Shown: positions 23,639 to 36,483, counted from the first letter of the stretch. The stretch: 64,000 nucleotides of DNA from Gymnogyps californianus (GCF_018139145.2 NC_059481.1:5320368-5384367); one strand, 5' to 3'. Notes: a model not told the origin generated them from the sequence alone. Numbers and translations are program-made.

Positions 23639-23740
23639 AGGATTTGTTGTGCCATTCAGGAAGCCCAGGCAACAGGAAAACAACAAAAGCTGGTGAAGCA
23701 AGCATCGTTGCAGTTGAAGAAACCACAAAAGCTATCTTGA
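23639..23740 (+). CDS. VPS13C: VPS13C terminal coding exon 18 with stop
   Basis: The acceptor is atgttgctttacag. Starting at 23639 keeps the frame and gives RICCAIQEAQATGKQQKLVK, then QASLQLKKPQKLS and TGA at 23738-23740. The helix RxxCxAIxxAQxTxxQQKLxKQ closes the PH-like domain and is the VPS13C tail, with the short basic end SLQLKKP. A minus-strand 118-codon ORF (23565-23921) is antisense to this exon and not supported. The visible protein portion totals 642 residues. Confidence 0.94.
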   Translation, partial: RICCAIQEAQATGKQQKLVKQASLQLKKPQKLS

Positions 23741-24145
23741 TAATGACAGGATTTGTCGGGTTTGACCTTTGGTATGCAATTTTATCCCTAAAATTGATTA
23801 GAAGCAACATGGAAACATTGTGCAGAAAGTAAAGATAAAATATCTGAGGTCTTCCTTCAGAGATAACAGCCATAAACACTTTGTTGTAAGAAGCTATGCC
23901 TCCTAAAACTACGGATTTCATTATTCTAAAATAAGCATTTAAGTTTAAAAATTAGAACTTTTGCTGAAATGTTTTCCCACTCTGAAATTTTCTTTTCTGC
24001 CTTTTTTCATGTCAGGAGTTCTTCTAAATGGATTCTAAAATCAAGTGGTTATCTGATTGCCTTCTTAAGTTTATGGTTTACAGACAGGTGGTAGTAATTG
24101 TGGTTCTAGTGTTTTGCAAAATAAAGCACTTATGTTACTGATTGA
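23741..24145 (+). other. VPS13C: VPS13C 3' UTR, proximal form
   Basis: AT-rich sequence after the stop codon up to about 20 bp beyond the first AATAAA (24120-24125). Further AATAAA hexamers at 24965-24970 and 25358-25363 could end longer 3' UTRs; sequence alone cannot tell which is used. Confidence 0.5.
24120..24125 (+). terminator. Candidate poly(A) signal of VPS13C
   Basis: First canonical AATAAA downstream of the stop codon (380 bp after it), in gcaaaataaagcac, followed by ttatgttactgattg. Its downstream GU element is weak. Confidence 0.5.
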
Positions 24146-27100
24146 AACTAATTAAAAACTCCTTTTATTTTAGCATTCTCTTTAAATTAAGAAAGAAGTG
24201 TACACAATTTAGCTACTATAATTTCATCTCTGTTTGTTTAGTATTAGAAAATACTGCAGTGGAGCGACATAAGAATGAATATGTGTGAAAGAAATAGGCT
24301 ATTGTCTGGAAATGCTTACTTTGGAACGTTGTCACACTGTAAATGAAAATCTGCACTTTAAAAATGGAAAATATTATTCACCTGTCATGTGCATCTATAT
24401 GGTTTTGGTTGTATCACTGTAGCTTAAAGGCTTCTTTAGGAGGAACAGCACGCTGGTTTTAGACAGCATTGTATGTCAAAAGCTTAAATCAAAGTAATTA
24501 GCTTTCCATATTTCAGTGTATAGTTACTCCACTGGAGGAGTGCCATCTCATTAAGCTAAAAGTCATTTCTGATATAATATTTTTGTTGCAGTTTCTCTTC
24601 CTGAAGACTGTTAGCATTCAATTTAGCAAGATATTTAAGCACATTTAAAGTATATGCCTAGTTCTTAATGGTATGAATAATCCCATGAACTTCATTGAGA
24701 CAAGTTCCATTCTTAATACTAGCCACATACATAAGTAACTGTCTGGGTCAAGGACTATATGAGCAAACAGATTTGAGTTCAGTGATCAGTGAACTAAAAG
24801 CTCTTCCTGTCAGTCTTTGGGTCTTGAATAAGATGCAAGTGTCCTTGCAAATACTTACTTGTGCAAACTTTGCTCCTTCCAACTCACTTCACTTGGAAAG
24901 AATGATTTCTGGGTTTTTTTATTTAATTTTGTACTAGGTAATAGCTATAGATACAAACTCAATGAATAAAAATGGCAATGTTCTTGCATAGATCTATTCA
25001 GTAGGTGAAACAATCGTGAAAACTAGGCCTGGATTTTTAAATTCCCTTAAGGGGCGGTGGATTCTATAAATGTACTCTTAAACTGTACCTATGATCTCAC
25101 CAAAACTAGAAAGCTTAAGATATTTGAAAGTAAGCTGCCAAACACAGAACTTCTAGAGAGCATCTGCAGACATGATTTTATTGCTATTGTATGCACATGG
25201 CTATTAATCCAGTTTGCTATGATGGGAAAAAATGTGGTACAACCTTTAATTCTGTGATATCACCTATTTTCTAGACAGCTCTGCTCAAACATTAACTAAA
25301 TTAGCTAAGTTGTATGTATTTCAAGCCTGTGTTTAAAAAAAAAAAAACAAACCAAACAATAAATTTTTATATGCAATTATTTGTGCTATGATTTTAAATG
25401 TTGTTGCTTCTAAAATACATCATATGCTGTTGGTTTGCCACATGTCACTGGCACTATATGAAAAAAATTATTGGAGTATTAGCATACTGCAGAAGAGCTT
25501 TCTACAGCCCAGTGTTTCTTTCAACTTGGTTTCTGGCATGTCAGGATTAGTTGTATGTGTACTGCCTCTTAATTTATAGTTGAAAATCTATTTCACTTCA
25601 GTCTACTCTCAGTACATGTTTAGATGGTACCATGTGCCTATTTTGAGGTGGAGAATTGGAGCTTAAAACAGTTCTGATGACATGTTTCTGACTCCAGTCT
25701 TCTGCTTGATTCAGTTCTGTACTTCCTCATTTTTATTTGTAAACTTTCTGGCTTGAATTGTAAACAGTAGGTATTTTTATTTTCTCACTTTATATGTGAT
25801 TAGGTACAATGAAGTAGCTTCCTATTTAAAATAGTCTGAAGAAATAGTAGGGTTCTATAGAACAATTTTTTTATTTTGAAATACATGTCTTTGCAGTTTG
25901 AGTTGTTAGCTGAATTTGAACTGGTAGATGGCACTAAAAATTCCAGCTGAAGAAGTAATGAACGACCTTCTTTACCACTTGGATCAAGCACTCAAGAGGA
26001 CATGAGAGAGATCATTTGCTAAGGAATTCCATTTCTTGCTTAAATGAAGATAGATGTTCAGGACCAATGGGTTTCCAGTGCTTGTCCTGTGCTTTGCTCA
26101 AGTGTTCCATTCCATTTTACTGTGTGTCCTTCTGTCTTTGCTCTTGTTTTTTATCCAGCCTTTTTGCATTGCTGCATTCTCTCCAGCTGCAAATGCTGTT
26201 GGCTGTACCAAGGCCTTGCTCTCCGACTTGGGCAACTTTCTTTTCCTGTTCCTTTCCTGCTCTTTTCCTTAAGCTGGTGCACCTTCTTGAAGTGCTGGCT
26301 TGAGGGAGTTAAGGGACAAGGAGCGTCTCTTGTCTAGTCCCTAAGTATATATCCAGCATAAGAACAACTGCAGAATTAAATCCTGTTTAGATGATCTGTA
26401 GGAATGAGGCATTGTTGGGGTGGAGTGCGTTTTCAGACAGTCTTTCATGATGAATTCCAACCAGGTGCTGCAATGCAAAGTGAAAGAGCTTTTTCAAAGA
26501 TTTTGGCTTTTTTTTTTTTTTACTGTCTGGCAACAAAGTGCTTTCTGATACCTTTAAGATTTTTTGTTTCTATGAAGCTCTAGAGTTTCAGTATTACTGA
26601 GCACACAAGTTGGCCAAACTGTTGAGATCTTACTAAGCCTTTTGTTACAATGAGCTCCCAGAAGTTTTTGCTATCTCAAAAGCCAAGTTTTACTGAATAT
26701 AAGGCATGGAAACTAGCTTGTTAATTAGAGCATTTAGGTCGGGCCTGGGTCCTTGCTTTGCTTCAGTTACTCCATTGTTTTCTGGCTCATCATAGGTTTC
26801 TCCGGCTCTTCAGAAGCATTTTTGATTTTTTTTTTTTTTTTTTTTTTTTTTTACATGGCCTGGATGGATGTTTAGTCGTTGCAACTGTTTTCTCAGTCTC
26901 TTGCTTGAGCTGTAGCCTCCTTTCTGAAACTTCCTCAGTCCTTTCTGTCATGCCCTCCCTCCCCCAGCATGCTCAGTTGCTTCTTAGGTAGCGAACAGTA
27001 TGTCCTTCCTCGATGTAGATCTATCTTAACCTAGTAACCATTTTAAAGGACAGTAGCAGAAAATGATAATAAAATCAAACTGTTCATGTAAAAACATGTT

Positions 27101-27605
27101 AATATGCTTTTGCTTATGATTTTAGAACCATCTAATGCTTTAAAAAAAAAAAAGACATGAGAACTTTTGGAATAGATAATGAGTATATGTGGTTCTTCAC
27201 AGGGTGGTGCTGTCAATTCCACTTAACTGTGGGCTTTTTTTAGGGAGTATTTTGCTTTGATAATGTTCACTGAATTTCTGTCCAATCTGGAGACTAGTAA
27301 GTCTTCATGTGCTGAAATGTTGTATTTTGAAAATACAGTCGGCTTCTTTACTGATTTATTACATGAGCTTGGTCCATTTTGCTAGTAACTGTTCAGAGGG
27401 ATTTTTAGGATCTCTTTCAATGGGAACTTTAATTGGATTTTATTCAGACTTTTTCCTCTTAAAAGGACCCTATGTTCATTAAGTTTACTACTACCAGTCA
27501 TTCTCTACAGAATTGCAATAAGCCAATGACTTAAAACTACCTAAGTGAACTTTTAAAAGAAGCAAATACCACCACCATCCTACAACACTCTTAAAAACAC
27601 TCAGA
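24146..27605. other. Intergenic, start of the region downstream of VPS13C
   Basis: No supported gene. It contains two further AATAAA hexamers (24965, 25358) that could serve VPS13C, an A-rich tract near 25335-25347, a pyrimidine-rich stretch at 26050-26280 open in all three + frames, and a T27 run at 26826-26852. The ORFs have low-complexity or random-looking translations. Confidence 0.6.
26826..26852. repeat. Poly-T homopolymer, 27 nt
   Basis: Uninterrupted T27. It could be the poly(A) tail of a minus-strand retroinsertion, but no flanking element was recognised. Confidence 0.9.
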
Positions 27606-27741
27606 TTGTGGAATCTCCATCCTTGTAGATATTAACAGCCTGAGCTGATGTGTCCTGATGTGGACAATCTACTCTAGCTGACTGTGGTTGGACTGTGCAA
27701 TCTCAGGAGATATCTTCCAACCCCAGCTGTTCTGTGATTCT
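27606..27741 (+). mobile_element. CR1 LINE 3'-end fragment (5'-truncated)
   Basis: The sequence follows the CR1 3' end in order: ttgtggaatctccatccttg-agatatt, then gttggactgtgcaatctcag, then ttccaacccc, and the terminal ttctgtgattct. CR1 is the dominant non-LTR retrotransposon of birds and is usually 5'-truncated like this copy. It is clearly diverged, so it is an old insertion on the + strand. Only about 136 bp of the untranslated 3' end is present, with no coding part. Confidence 0.88.
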
Positions 27742-30700
27742 TTAGCAATAAGAAATCTGAAATACTCCCCCTCTCCCCCCAAAAAGAAAGAAAAACTCCA
27801 AAGATGTGAGGTTCTGTGTTTCCTGGGTTAGTTTAAATTATACCCATCAAAACGACTTTACACCTTTCACCATCATGTTTAACCATTTTCTCAACACTTG
27901 CAGAGTCTGGAAGAACGTTTGGTTTATTATAGACACTGAATAGGGAGTGTTGTAGTAGTAAGAGATTAAATAGTTTTAGAGGGGATTAATTGTGAAGTTG
28001 AAGAAGGGGATAAATTAAGTACTTCAGCTTAACAATCAAGGTACCAATATTTTTATTTCATTGCTAGCAGTAAATATGCTTTTGTTGTAATAGAGTAACA
28101 TAGTGATTACGCTAGGTATATCCTAATCTTGGTCTTTGAGAACAAGGATTATTTATATAAGGGGATCTTGGGTCACTTAGAGTGTTTAAAAATAAAATAA
28201 AAAGGATTTAATTTTAAAAGTTAAAACTGACTTGTGAAACCTTTTGGAACTAGCTAGCATCTGTTTGACAAAATAATTCTTTCAACAGCTTATAAAGTTG
28301 CATTTAGTCAAACCTGAGTGTGAAGACTTAATTTGGAATGGATGCCAGTGGAGTGACCACTTCAAGAGAAATCTTAATATAAGAAACAAGTGGAGAGATT
28401 TGAGAATCAACATATACAACTTTAGGTTCCATTGGAAAAATCAAAGCTTTAGTCTATTAAAATTTCCTGGACAAAGGTATGCTTTTGAGGGAGAGGGCAG
28501 TTATCAGTTAAACATACAATGCCACACAGCACATGAAGGGCAGACTGAAGGAAAAAAAAGATTATTAGACATCTAGATGTAAAATAAAAATCGTTCCAAG
28601 TATATGAATATTGTTCAGTTTACTAATGATCCTAATGCAATTCCCTTCCTTGGATTATGGATCTCATTTGCATAATCACTAAGTAACAATGATGCAAATA
28701 CACAGATCTCCAGAATTTAGCATTTATTATCTCTGTGCTGCAATTTGCTCCTGTTTTGGAGTTTTTAAGATGTTTGTCAGCGACTAAGACAGTAGCTTAA
28801 TCTAGTCACCTGACTTTTCTGAAGGAGAAAAGCTTAAATATGAAAGGAGAAATAACTAAAAAGGAAAGAGTTGACCTGTTCAAAGGAACGTGTGAATTTA
28901 AAACCTAATTCAGTTCATTGTGTCCTCGCCCTTCCTCCAGGCCAACAAGTAAACTTCTACTTTGCAATTATTTTATATTCCTTGTTATTTATTTTAGAGT
29001 GAGAATGTTCCTTGTCTATCCTGATCTAGTCTTCAGATTGCATTGGGGTAGGGGGGTGAGGGAGGCGGGAGGAACCCCATAATATTGGCTTGGTAGGTTG
29101 GGAGTGAAGGAGAGTCAAAGCAGGATGGTGATAAATCTGTAAAATGGCTAACTCCAGAGGTAAAAAATTGGTAAAAAGCTAATCGGATATATTGAAATCC
29201 TGCTACAAATTCCTTTTACATCAGTAACTGGGAAAATACCTCATCTAGTTATGAAGACAAACTACGCTACTTGAAAACAATAACTGTGTTGTATTATAAC
29301 AAGGAAAAGAAATTTTTGTTTGGATTTCAGTCAGGGAAGCAGAGCCATTCCCAGACGCTTTCCTGGAGTCAGCAGATGGAACACTGAAAATTCTCTTTAT
29401 TAGTAATATGACAACACTCAAATTCCAGTGTTCATCTTGTGCCTGTGTCCACATTGTTTCTAGACTCTGCTGTTTATCAAAGGTAAGCACGATAAGGATG
29501 TATAATTCTGAAAAATGCTTGTCCAAAACAAAGACTTGAAAAATAGGGAAGCTGCTTATACACTGTATAATGTAGTGTACTTCTAGGGGTTTGAAATGTT
29601 TCCCCATCAGGTATGACACAAATTCTTCTCATGTTTAATCAAAGCTTTATTGGTAAATCACTGAGCTGTGCAGGTCCCAGTCTCTGCTCTGATAAATGTG
29701 GCCCTGAATCTGCCCTTGGCTTAGCTGATGTGTGAAGACTGTATTGTGCTTTATAAAGCTTCCTCTTGTGTTTATTGTTGTCTTCGTCTCTGGCTGTGCT
29801 TTCCGTTTCCCTGCTGGAAAGAAATTTGCTGTTGACTTTTAAAGAGCTATGACATTGGGCTAAGATGCTCTTAAGGAGTCCAAAAAGACTTCTGCAACTG
29901 ATCCCATAGGATTGTTGCAGGTTAATTATCAGTAAAAGCAGCACAGAAAGTATCTTGAAGTGAGTGACTTATACTTAAGCAATGCAGCTTTAGACCTCAT
30001 GCTGTCTTCAAAGGTATATGATCAAATAACAAGAGAAAATGAAAGTTTAGTATAATGACATTCTAGCAAACATATTGGGGAGCAATTGTACAGTTGTTTT
30101 TAAGTTAGAATAGTATCAGTAGGCTTGTCATGGGGACAATCCTAGAGAAACTTTTCTTTTAAATTTAAACCCGTTGTTAGCTAACTTTTTTTTCTGTACA
30201 CTGTTAAGACATTCTTCACACTTTAGCAGAGTGCACCAACCTTGAGTAATTGATTACTGATGCTGATAATGTCAGTTTAAACATTCTCTAAGTTTTTGTG
30301 GAAATTTAAAAATAAAACAGAGCATATTCCTTAAATCAACTTTGAGTTAATCGCGAAGATTTTTTAAGTTTGACTCACTGTGGTATAGCAGAAATCAATG
30401 TGTGAAATTTGATAGATGAATTTGTGTCTAGGTTGCAAATGATGAGATGCTACTGTAAATTGTTGTTTCAGTGGTTACCCACAAGGTGGGGGAATGAATC
30501 TTTTATATTTTACTGCTGTTGTCTTACAGCTTTCCTGCCCACCCTTCTCCTGCCTGGATACCATACTGTTAAAATCATCTAGTTGATATAGTCAATGCAG
30601 AGCATAGAGCTATAAATCAGAGGCTGTCAGAAGCTTTACAAACTGTAGATCCAAGCCTGGAGTTCAAGAATTGTTGAAAAAATATACTATGACAGTCGTT

Positions 30701-33700
30701 CACATGTTATGTCTTACTTGCACCGATTCCTATAACACTATGTACAGGTTTCCATGTGTAAAAATTTCTTTAGCGGGTAACGTTTTAGAGTAAAAGCCTT
30801 TCCGTGTGGTTTTTACTCAAGTGCTCATTCTGGTAATGCTACTGTTGAATTGCAGAAAATTATCTGAAGATGACTGTGTAACAGACAGTGTCATATAAGG
30901 TATGTCCTGTTTTTCTTCTCTGTATCTAATAAATTCAGAAAGATCTAAGGCAGCCCAAGAAGCCATTGCAGAACTGTTTAACAGGATTGCGTACTTCTTC
31001 TCTGCACTGTTTAGCTAAAGTTAATAAAAATCTAATTTTTCTAAACAGGAGAGATTACTTTATGGTAGATATTACACCTATTTCAAATAGTACTTAAAAA
31101 CTACCTAAGACTAATACTTGCAAACAAGGTGAGAATTAAAAAATAAGCAATGCTATTCTGTATTTGGGTCATGATTGCCACGTCTTACTTTAGAGACTGC
31201 CACTACGAGCTGCTGCTAAAGAGAACTAGTCTTCACTCAACTTCTATAGTTCGGTTGTAGGAGCCATTCTTAATGCTTGTGAGCGTCCAGGACTGTGCAG
31301 AATATCATGTATGTTCCTTTGCAGCGTGCAAGAATTGAAGATGTATTACCCCATTTGCTCTTTTTTTGTCAGTATTGTTGGTTGCAAGTGTCCTTTTCTT
31401 TGTCTGCTTTTAGGATCCTTTCCAATTCCTACTTTCTAAAGATTCTCTTGCCAATTCTATGGAAAGAAATACCTAAAACAGGAAGTAGGTGAGGCTATCT
31501 AAATGTTTAAATGTAATAATTTGGCCATATCTTTTTACTGGCAAAAAATATTTAATGAGAGAAACTCTTGCTGGGAAGGCATGTGGGAGAAAAGACAACC
31601 TGCACTGTAGGGGAATTAAACATTTTAAAACGGGTTATTTCTAGTATTATCAGGCATAGAGTGCTATCTGTGCTAGCTTCTGAGGGCTCCTCAGTTCCTC
31701 CTGCCATCCCTCACAATCTCCTAACCCTGTAGCATCTAGGGCTTGCAGGCAGGGGCTGAGAACTGAGGAGAAGAAAGGAAAGAGGGAGAGAAGGCACTTG
31801 CTTACTGCCAGCACTTGCAACAAGATTGCTGCCTTACTCCTTTTCTAGTCTCTGCCTAGCTACTCTCATCCTATCCAGGAGAAGACAAGACCTTGTGACT
31901 TTCTGTGTCCCATCTAGTATATCCTGGGTAGCCAGCAAGTAACACATGGATTGTTTTTTAGTTCCCAATTTGGCCTTTTTATTCTTGGAATTCTGCTAGA
32001 CATTGTGTCCTGGGTTAATATCTAGCCTTTTTCGGGGGAAGCTTCATGGCTTCCGTTGGCACAAAGGGCAAACTGAGCTGGCTGTGGTGGCGCTGACACA
32101 CTTGAGGTATGCTGAGTAACAAATTCTGAATGGCCTCTCATTTTTTTCCTAGTCATTTCTCTGGCACCTGCCTGACTAATCTAGAGGTATTTGAAGGATT
32201 TAGGAGCTTTAGAACAAAGGAAGAATGGGAATAAAAAGTGGAATGGAGAAACCTGGATAGGTCAGGGAACTTGAGAATCATGTTCTGACTCTAGTACTTG
32301 CTCCCTGTGATCTGTAGTCACAAAGTTTAAAACTCTAGTGTAACTTAGCTGTCATAACATTTATATTTGACTCGTAAGAAGTTCTTTAAAAGTTTTCTTA
32401 GACTGAGATAACGCTAATTTTTGTCATAGATAAGAGTACATGGAGGATTTCTTCAAGTTTCCTCTGTAGATGTCTCATAGCATGTTCTGCCTCTAATAGT
32501 TTTTTCTTTTCTATTTGCACATTTGCAATTTTAAATATAAATTGTATCTGTATATAGGGCACACATTCTTGATGTTGCGGGTTATCTGTTTCAAGTCTTC
32601 AGAATTCTATGCACATATCTTTGAAAATAGATATTATATATAATAATACGTGGAAGTACTCACGGGGCTACTAACATGATTGTTTTTTGGTTTTTTGTGA
32701 GCGCAAAACTTCATTTCCAGAGCTAACAATCTATTCTCTTGTATACCCTCCTACATGGAGGCATATGTAGGAGACCTCCCTAATCTAAGCAAGCTTGTAG
32801 ACCTGGGAAATACATAACTTAGCTGAAAGTGCCTTTAGGGCCATGTTTGCAAATAATAAGCATTAAACAATACGGCTAAAGTGGTATTAAAGCCAGTTAG
32901 GCAGGCAGTCTTACCAGTGCTGCAGTTCTAGCAAGGAGGTACTGATATTCATCATGGGTCTGCCTTACTCTTTGTTTTGGTCCTTCTGTGGACCATGGCA
33001 CATGGATCAGGCTGTTGTGTGACAATATGAAGCATTTAGCAACAATACTGGTTTGTGGAGGTCAAAGCCACTCATTCCTGTTTCTGTGCCATGCGCTCAG
33101 TTGAGTAAATCCAACGGTCCATCAAACCAAACTCTAAATCAGATCAGGAAACTCATGTGGCTTAACACCAGTGAAACCTGTCAGTGGTGGGACTGAGCAG
33201 TTGGAAGTGGTAGTAAAATTGCCACCAAATGATTTGTAGCATCAAATCACAGACTTAGCCTAAGTAGCTCTTGTTTTGTGCTTGCTCTTCTGACGTGATG
33301 CTTATGTACATCAGAATGAGAACTTGGAGTTTTTCAAGGTTATTTCTGTTCTTAAGCACAAGGTATACACAATTTATCTATCTGCTACATCTTTTGGGGA
33401 AACTACTCAATTACCCATATACTTTAGGATTTTGGTTACTGCAATACAATAGTTAAGTCAACAACACATTGACAGCCTTCCTCCTCTGTTTTGATCGTTT
33501 GCAGCAATCAAAGCATCTATGCACCAAATGATTGCTTTTCTCTGTTTTGGCATGGCAAAATAGAAGGCAGCCTTATGTTTCTCACCTTGGCAAAAGTTGC
33601 ACAAAAATTCATGTATCACTACATGGTATATGTGTATAGCGTATACCACTGCGTGGTTACAATCCAGTAGACATTAGTATGCTTGACACAGCCTATATTT

Positions 33701-35325
33701 GATTAATCAGAGGACAGCTATAGAAGACTTTTGTGTTTTAGCTGTTCTTCGGCTTCTTGTAACCTATAGGGAACATAGATGTTTGTTCAAATACAGACTG
33801 CTTGTAAATTCAAATGAGTGGTGTGATTTAATGTTGGGAAGAAACTAAAGCGGTACCAATTGTCTTAACTTTGAGATCAAACAAACAATGGAAGGGTGGG
33901 AAATATACATGTTAAATATTACTCTCTGCCTACATATTAAATACTGTGATACCAACACCTAAACACAATCAACAAAATTATCTGGAGTGGATTAGTTTAG
34001 TAAAGGCATATTTCACTTTTCCTATGCTGGATTAATTTTCTGCCAGGTTAACAGTTAGCTGGGTACCTAGAGAGGGGAAGGAAAGGGAAAGAAGGGGAGT
34101 AAATGTTCCCTTTGGATGATGGCAAGCTCTTAGGTTGGCTCAGCTTAATCCCAAAAGTTAGCAGTGCTGAAGAATTAGTTGGAATTTTTTACCTGAAGCT
34201 GCATGCTAAAGATGTGGAGTTTCATTTGAACTAAGCTTTTCGTTGAAAAATGACAGCTTTCCACAGTGTTTCCATTTTTGTGGTCATTGAAGAATTGAGT
34301 ACTAGAAAAGAAATTTTTAAAAAAATTTCAGCTGGAAGCTGAAATACTCTGGTTTTGAAGTGTTACAGTGTTGTCTGATATGAGGTGTTTCTGTTTGAGT
34401 GGCTTCATCACCTCTGTTCTTTTCTATGTTCTGAGGTTTGTGACCTGTTTCTGGGGCAGCTGAATAGTGCTCACATTGGCAGAGTGGAGTCAACAAAATG
34501 CCCCAAAACCAGAGGCAAGAAGCAAAGAAGGGAATGTGAAACTCTAGTAGAGAGGCTGTTGGCAGGCAGGCAGGCAATTGATTAATCCACCAACAGATAC
34601 ACAAGTGTGTGGCATTTTCAAAGGCCTGTGCCAGATGAGTAACAAGTAGGCAGTTAAGCCTCCAAATCCTTCCCATGACATTAGTCAAACAGATGCCAGT
34701 GTGCAATAAATAGGGCATGATTTAGGATCCAGTCACCAGCATACCTACTGAAGATAAACTGAAATAAAAGCTTTGCAGGTTGAAGTCCAGCAAAGGTATG
34801 AGCATACCTACACATTTGGGATCAGGGCAGCTATCCACTTGCCGTGAGATAATAGTGCTTTCCAAGCAGTTTTGGGAAGAAAGACCTTTTAACGTTTCAA
34901 GTTTATAAATATACAAGGAAGATGGTATGAGAGCACAGCATGTGTCTGAACTGGGGCCACCTGAATTTCTAGCAGTTCAGTCAAGAGACCTATTGTGCAT
35001 TTTCAGTGGAACCCGAAATAGATTCAGTTCACAAGATACAAAGCAATACAGGGCAGAATAATAGCATTGCCCTTTCAACCCAGATGTTTCTACTATTAGT
35101 TTTTCTTAAGAAAACATACTTCTTTTTAAGCATCCAGGTGGACATCATAGCATAAGTGAATGCATGCATAAAATATTATTCAACTATTGCACCAGGCCTA
35201 TTCTATTACAGGTGATAAGGGCTTGGAAATAAAGTCTTCAGGGGGAATGCATTTCCATTTGGGAAAAACCTTTATAATTAAGACAATTACAAACTCTGCT
35301 TTTAGTATTTGCTCTGGACTAAAAT
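27742..35325. other. Intergenic sequence without recognised genes
   Basis: AT-rich single-copy-looking DNA. ORFs such as 29245-29619 (-), 29639-29944 (-) and 34317-34718 (-) show no recognisable domain. A cluster of octamer and SOX-like motifs lies at 28666-28699 (listed separately). A somewhat G+C-richer patch lies at about 31680-32110. A (GGCA)4 tract is at 34561-34576. Confidence 0.55.
28666..28699. promoter_or_regulatory. Inverted octamer pair with adjacent SOX-like site (candidate enhancer core)
   Basis: ATTTGCAT at 28666-28673 and ATGCAAAT at 28692-28699 are exact POU octamers in opposite orientation, 18 bp apart. AACAATG, a SOX-type site, abuts the second at 28685-28691. A regulatory role is inferred from motifs only; no conservation data are available here. 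Confidence 0.3.
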
Positions 35326-35357
35326 GGGGGGGCGGGGGGGGGGGCGGGGAGAGGGGG
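35326..35357. repeat. Interrupted poly-G tract (G-quadruplex-prone)
   Basis: G7-C-G11-C-G4-A-G-A-G5 on the + strand followed by caaagaaagaaag. It has several G-runs of four or more close together, which fits a G-quadruplex. Avian assemblies are often unreliable at such places. Confidence 0.9.
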
Positions 35358-36446
35358 CAAAGAAAGAAAGCCCAATATAGTCTTGCATTTCTTCAATAAA
35401 GTTACAGTAAGTGTTGTAAGGGTGGATCATAGCGGAAATTACTTTTATGTTGAAACTTTTAAACGTTAAAAGATCATTTCTGTGAGTGATGAAGGTGTCA
35501 TATGCTAGTAAGTACTACTTTGTATGGTCTGTATTAGAATATAGTGATAGTGTTAGAATATGAAATTAAGAGAGTTTCATGTCTTTTACAATCCTATCAG
35601 CTTGTACAAGCTAAGTGACATACAAGATGAGTTAGCTGAGATCTCCAAAGAAGTGCTGACAAGAGTAGTCTATTATGGAGCATAAAAAACACCTTCTGCT
35701 TGGAACATGGGAACGTCGTGAGAGTAGCAGACTTCTGCAACAAAATGTATGGAAGTGATGGTCATTTAAAGGTATCTTAGCCATTTGATAAGCAATACTG
35801 TAGCCACTGATTAAAATAATTTAAAGTTTCCTTTCACAGCTGGTTCACCAAGACATTTGCTTTTCACTGAGAAAGGGTGAGCTGGGGATTGCAGTGCAAG
35901 TTTGGGATTGTTGTGCAGTTACTAACACGGTCCCAGACTTCTAGTGTGTCTTGCAGCAGAGTTCTTGTGTGCTTTTTAAAGCTGCACCCTTAAACACTCC
36001 AGTTTCCCATCTGGCAAATAGGATTGCAGTGCTTTTGTAACTGACTGGTATGTGATGTTTGAAATTGTTACTGACATACTTGCACTGTCAATGCACAGAA
36101 TCACTTGAACAGAGATTTAACTTCAGTTAATGGTATTTACATAATTACAGTTGATTACTTGACAAAGTATGATAGATATTTGGCAGTCCTTTGTTTTATA
36201 AACATCAGAAAATATTAATCTCTTTACACACATTCATTTTGGCTGATGCTTGTAAACTAAAGCATGCCAAATAAATTCTATCTGTCTCTTTGTACACCTT
36301 GCCCTTCACTTCTGTAACAATTACTTGGAGAGTTCCTGTGGGGCACTGGAAAATACAATAATAATTGTTGAACAATATTTTAATAAAAATATATGGATTC
36401 ACTGAAATCTCAAAAATTGCTGGATTATGTCAAAATTTACTTAACT

Positions 36447-36447
<1 letters not shown>
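35358..36447. other. Intergenic sequence between the poly-G and poly-C tracts
   Basis: AT-rich DNA with no gene recognised. A short MIR-like phrase (cagtttcccatctggcaaat) at about 36000 is too isolated to call. Confidence 0.5.

Positions 36448-36478
<31 letters not shown>
36448..36478. repeat. Poly-C homopolymer, 31 nt
   Basis: Uninterrupted C31 between AT-rich flanks. It is the second long poly-C run on the same strand as the one at 12138-12191. Confidence 0.95.

Positions 36479-36483
<5 letters not shown>

Larger units (their letters stand above)
1..24145 (+). other. VPS13C: VPS13C gene, 3' portion (18 coding exons plus 3' UTR)
   Basis: This is the gene-level entry for the 18 exons listed separately. 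All exons are on the + strand, have GT donors and AG acceptors, and join without a frameshift into 642 complete codons plus a stop at 23738-23740. VPS13C belongs to the bridge-like lipid-transfer proteins. It sits at ER contacts with late endosomes/lysosomes and lipid droplets and moves bulk glycerolipids along a hydrophobic groove; human loss-of-function alleles cause early-onset parkinsonism (family knowledge). Seen here are the WWE, DH-like/ATG2_C-like and PH-like domains. The closest alternative is VPS13A. The linker HEDGIIRPYDR and the tail QQKLVKQ...SLQLKKP match my recollection of VPS13C, not of VPS13A; an alignment would settle it. The 3' end is set at the first AATAAA after the stop and is approximate. 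Confidence 0.9.

Noticed and set aside
1..23740. Assignment of the gene to VPS13A (chorein)
   Set aside because: VPS13A shares the C-terminal motifs and the WWE domain, but the linker HEDGIIRPYDR before the PH domain and the tail ...QQKLVKQASLQLKKPQKLS fit VPS13C as I remember both proteins. An alignment to both would be decisive.
23565..23921. 118-codon minus-strand ORF across the last VPS13C exon
   Set aside because: Antisense shadow of the terminal exon and 3' UTR; no domain.
29245..29619. 124-codon minus-strand ORF in the intergenic region
   Set aside because: No recognisable domain or transposase/reverse-transcriptase motif; length is compatible with chance.
35995..36060. MIR-like phrase cagtttcccatctggcaaat
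   Set aside because: Only a short isolated match with no neighbouring MIR segments in order.
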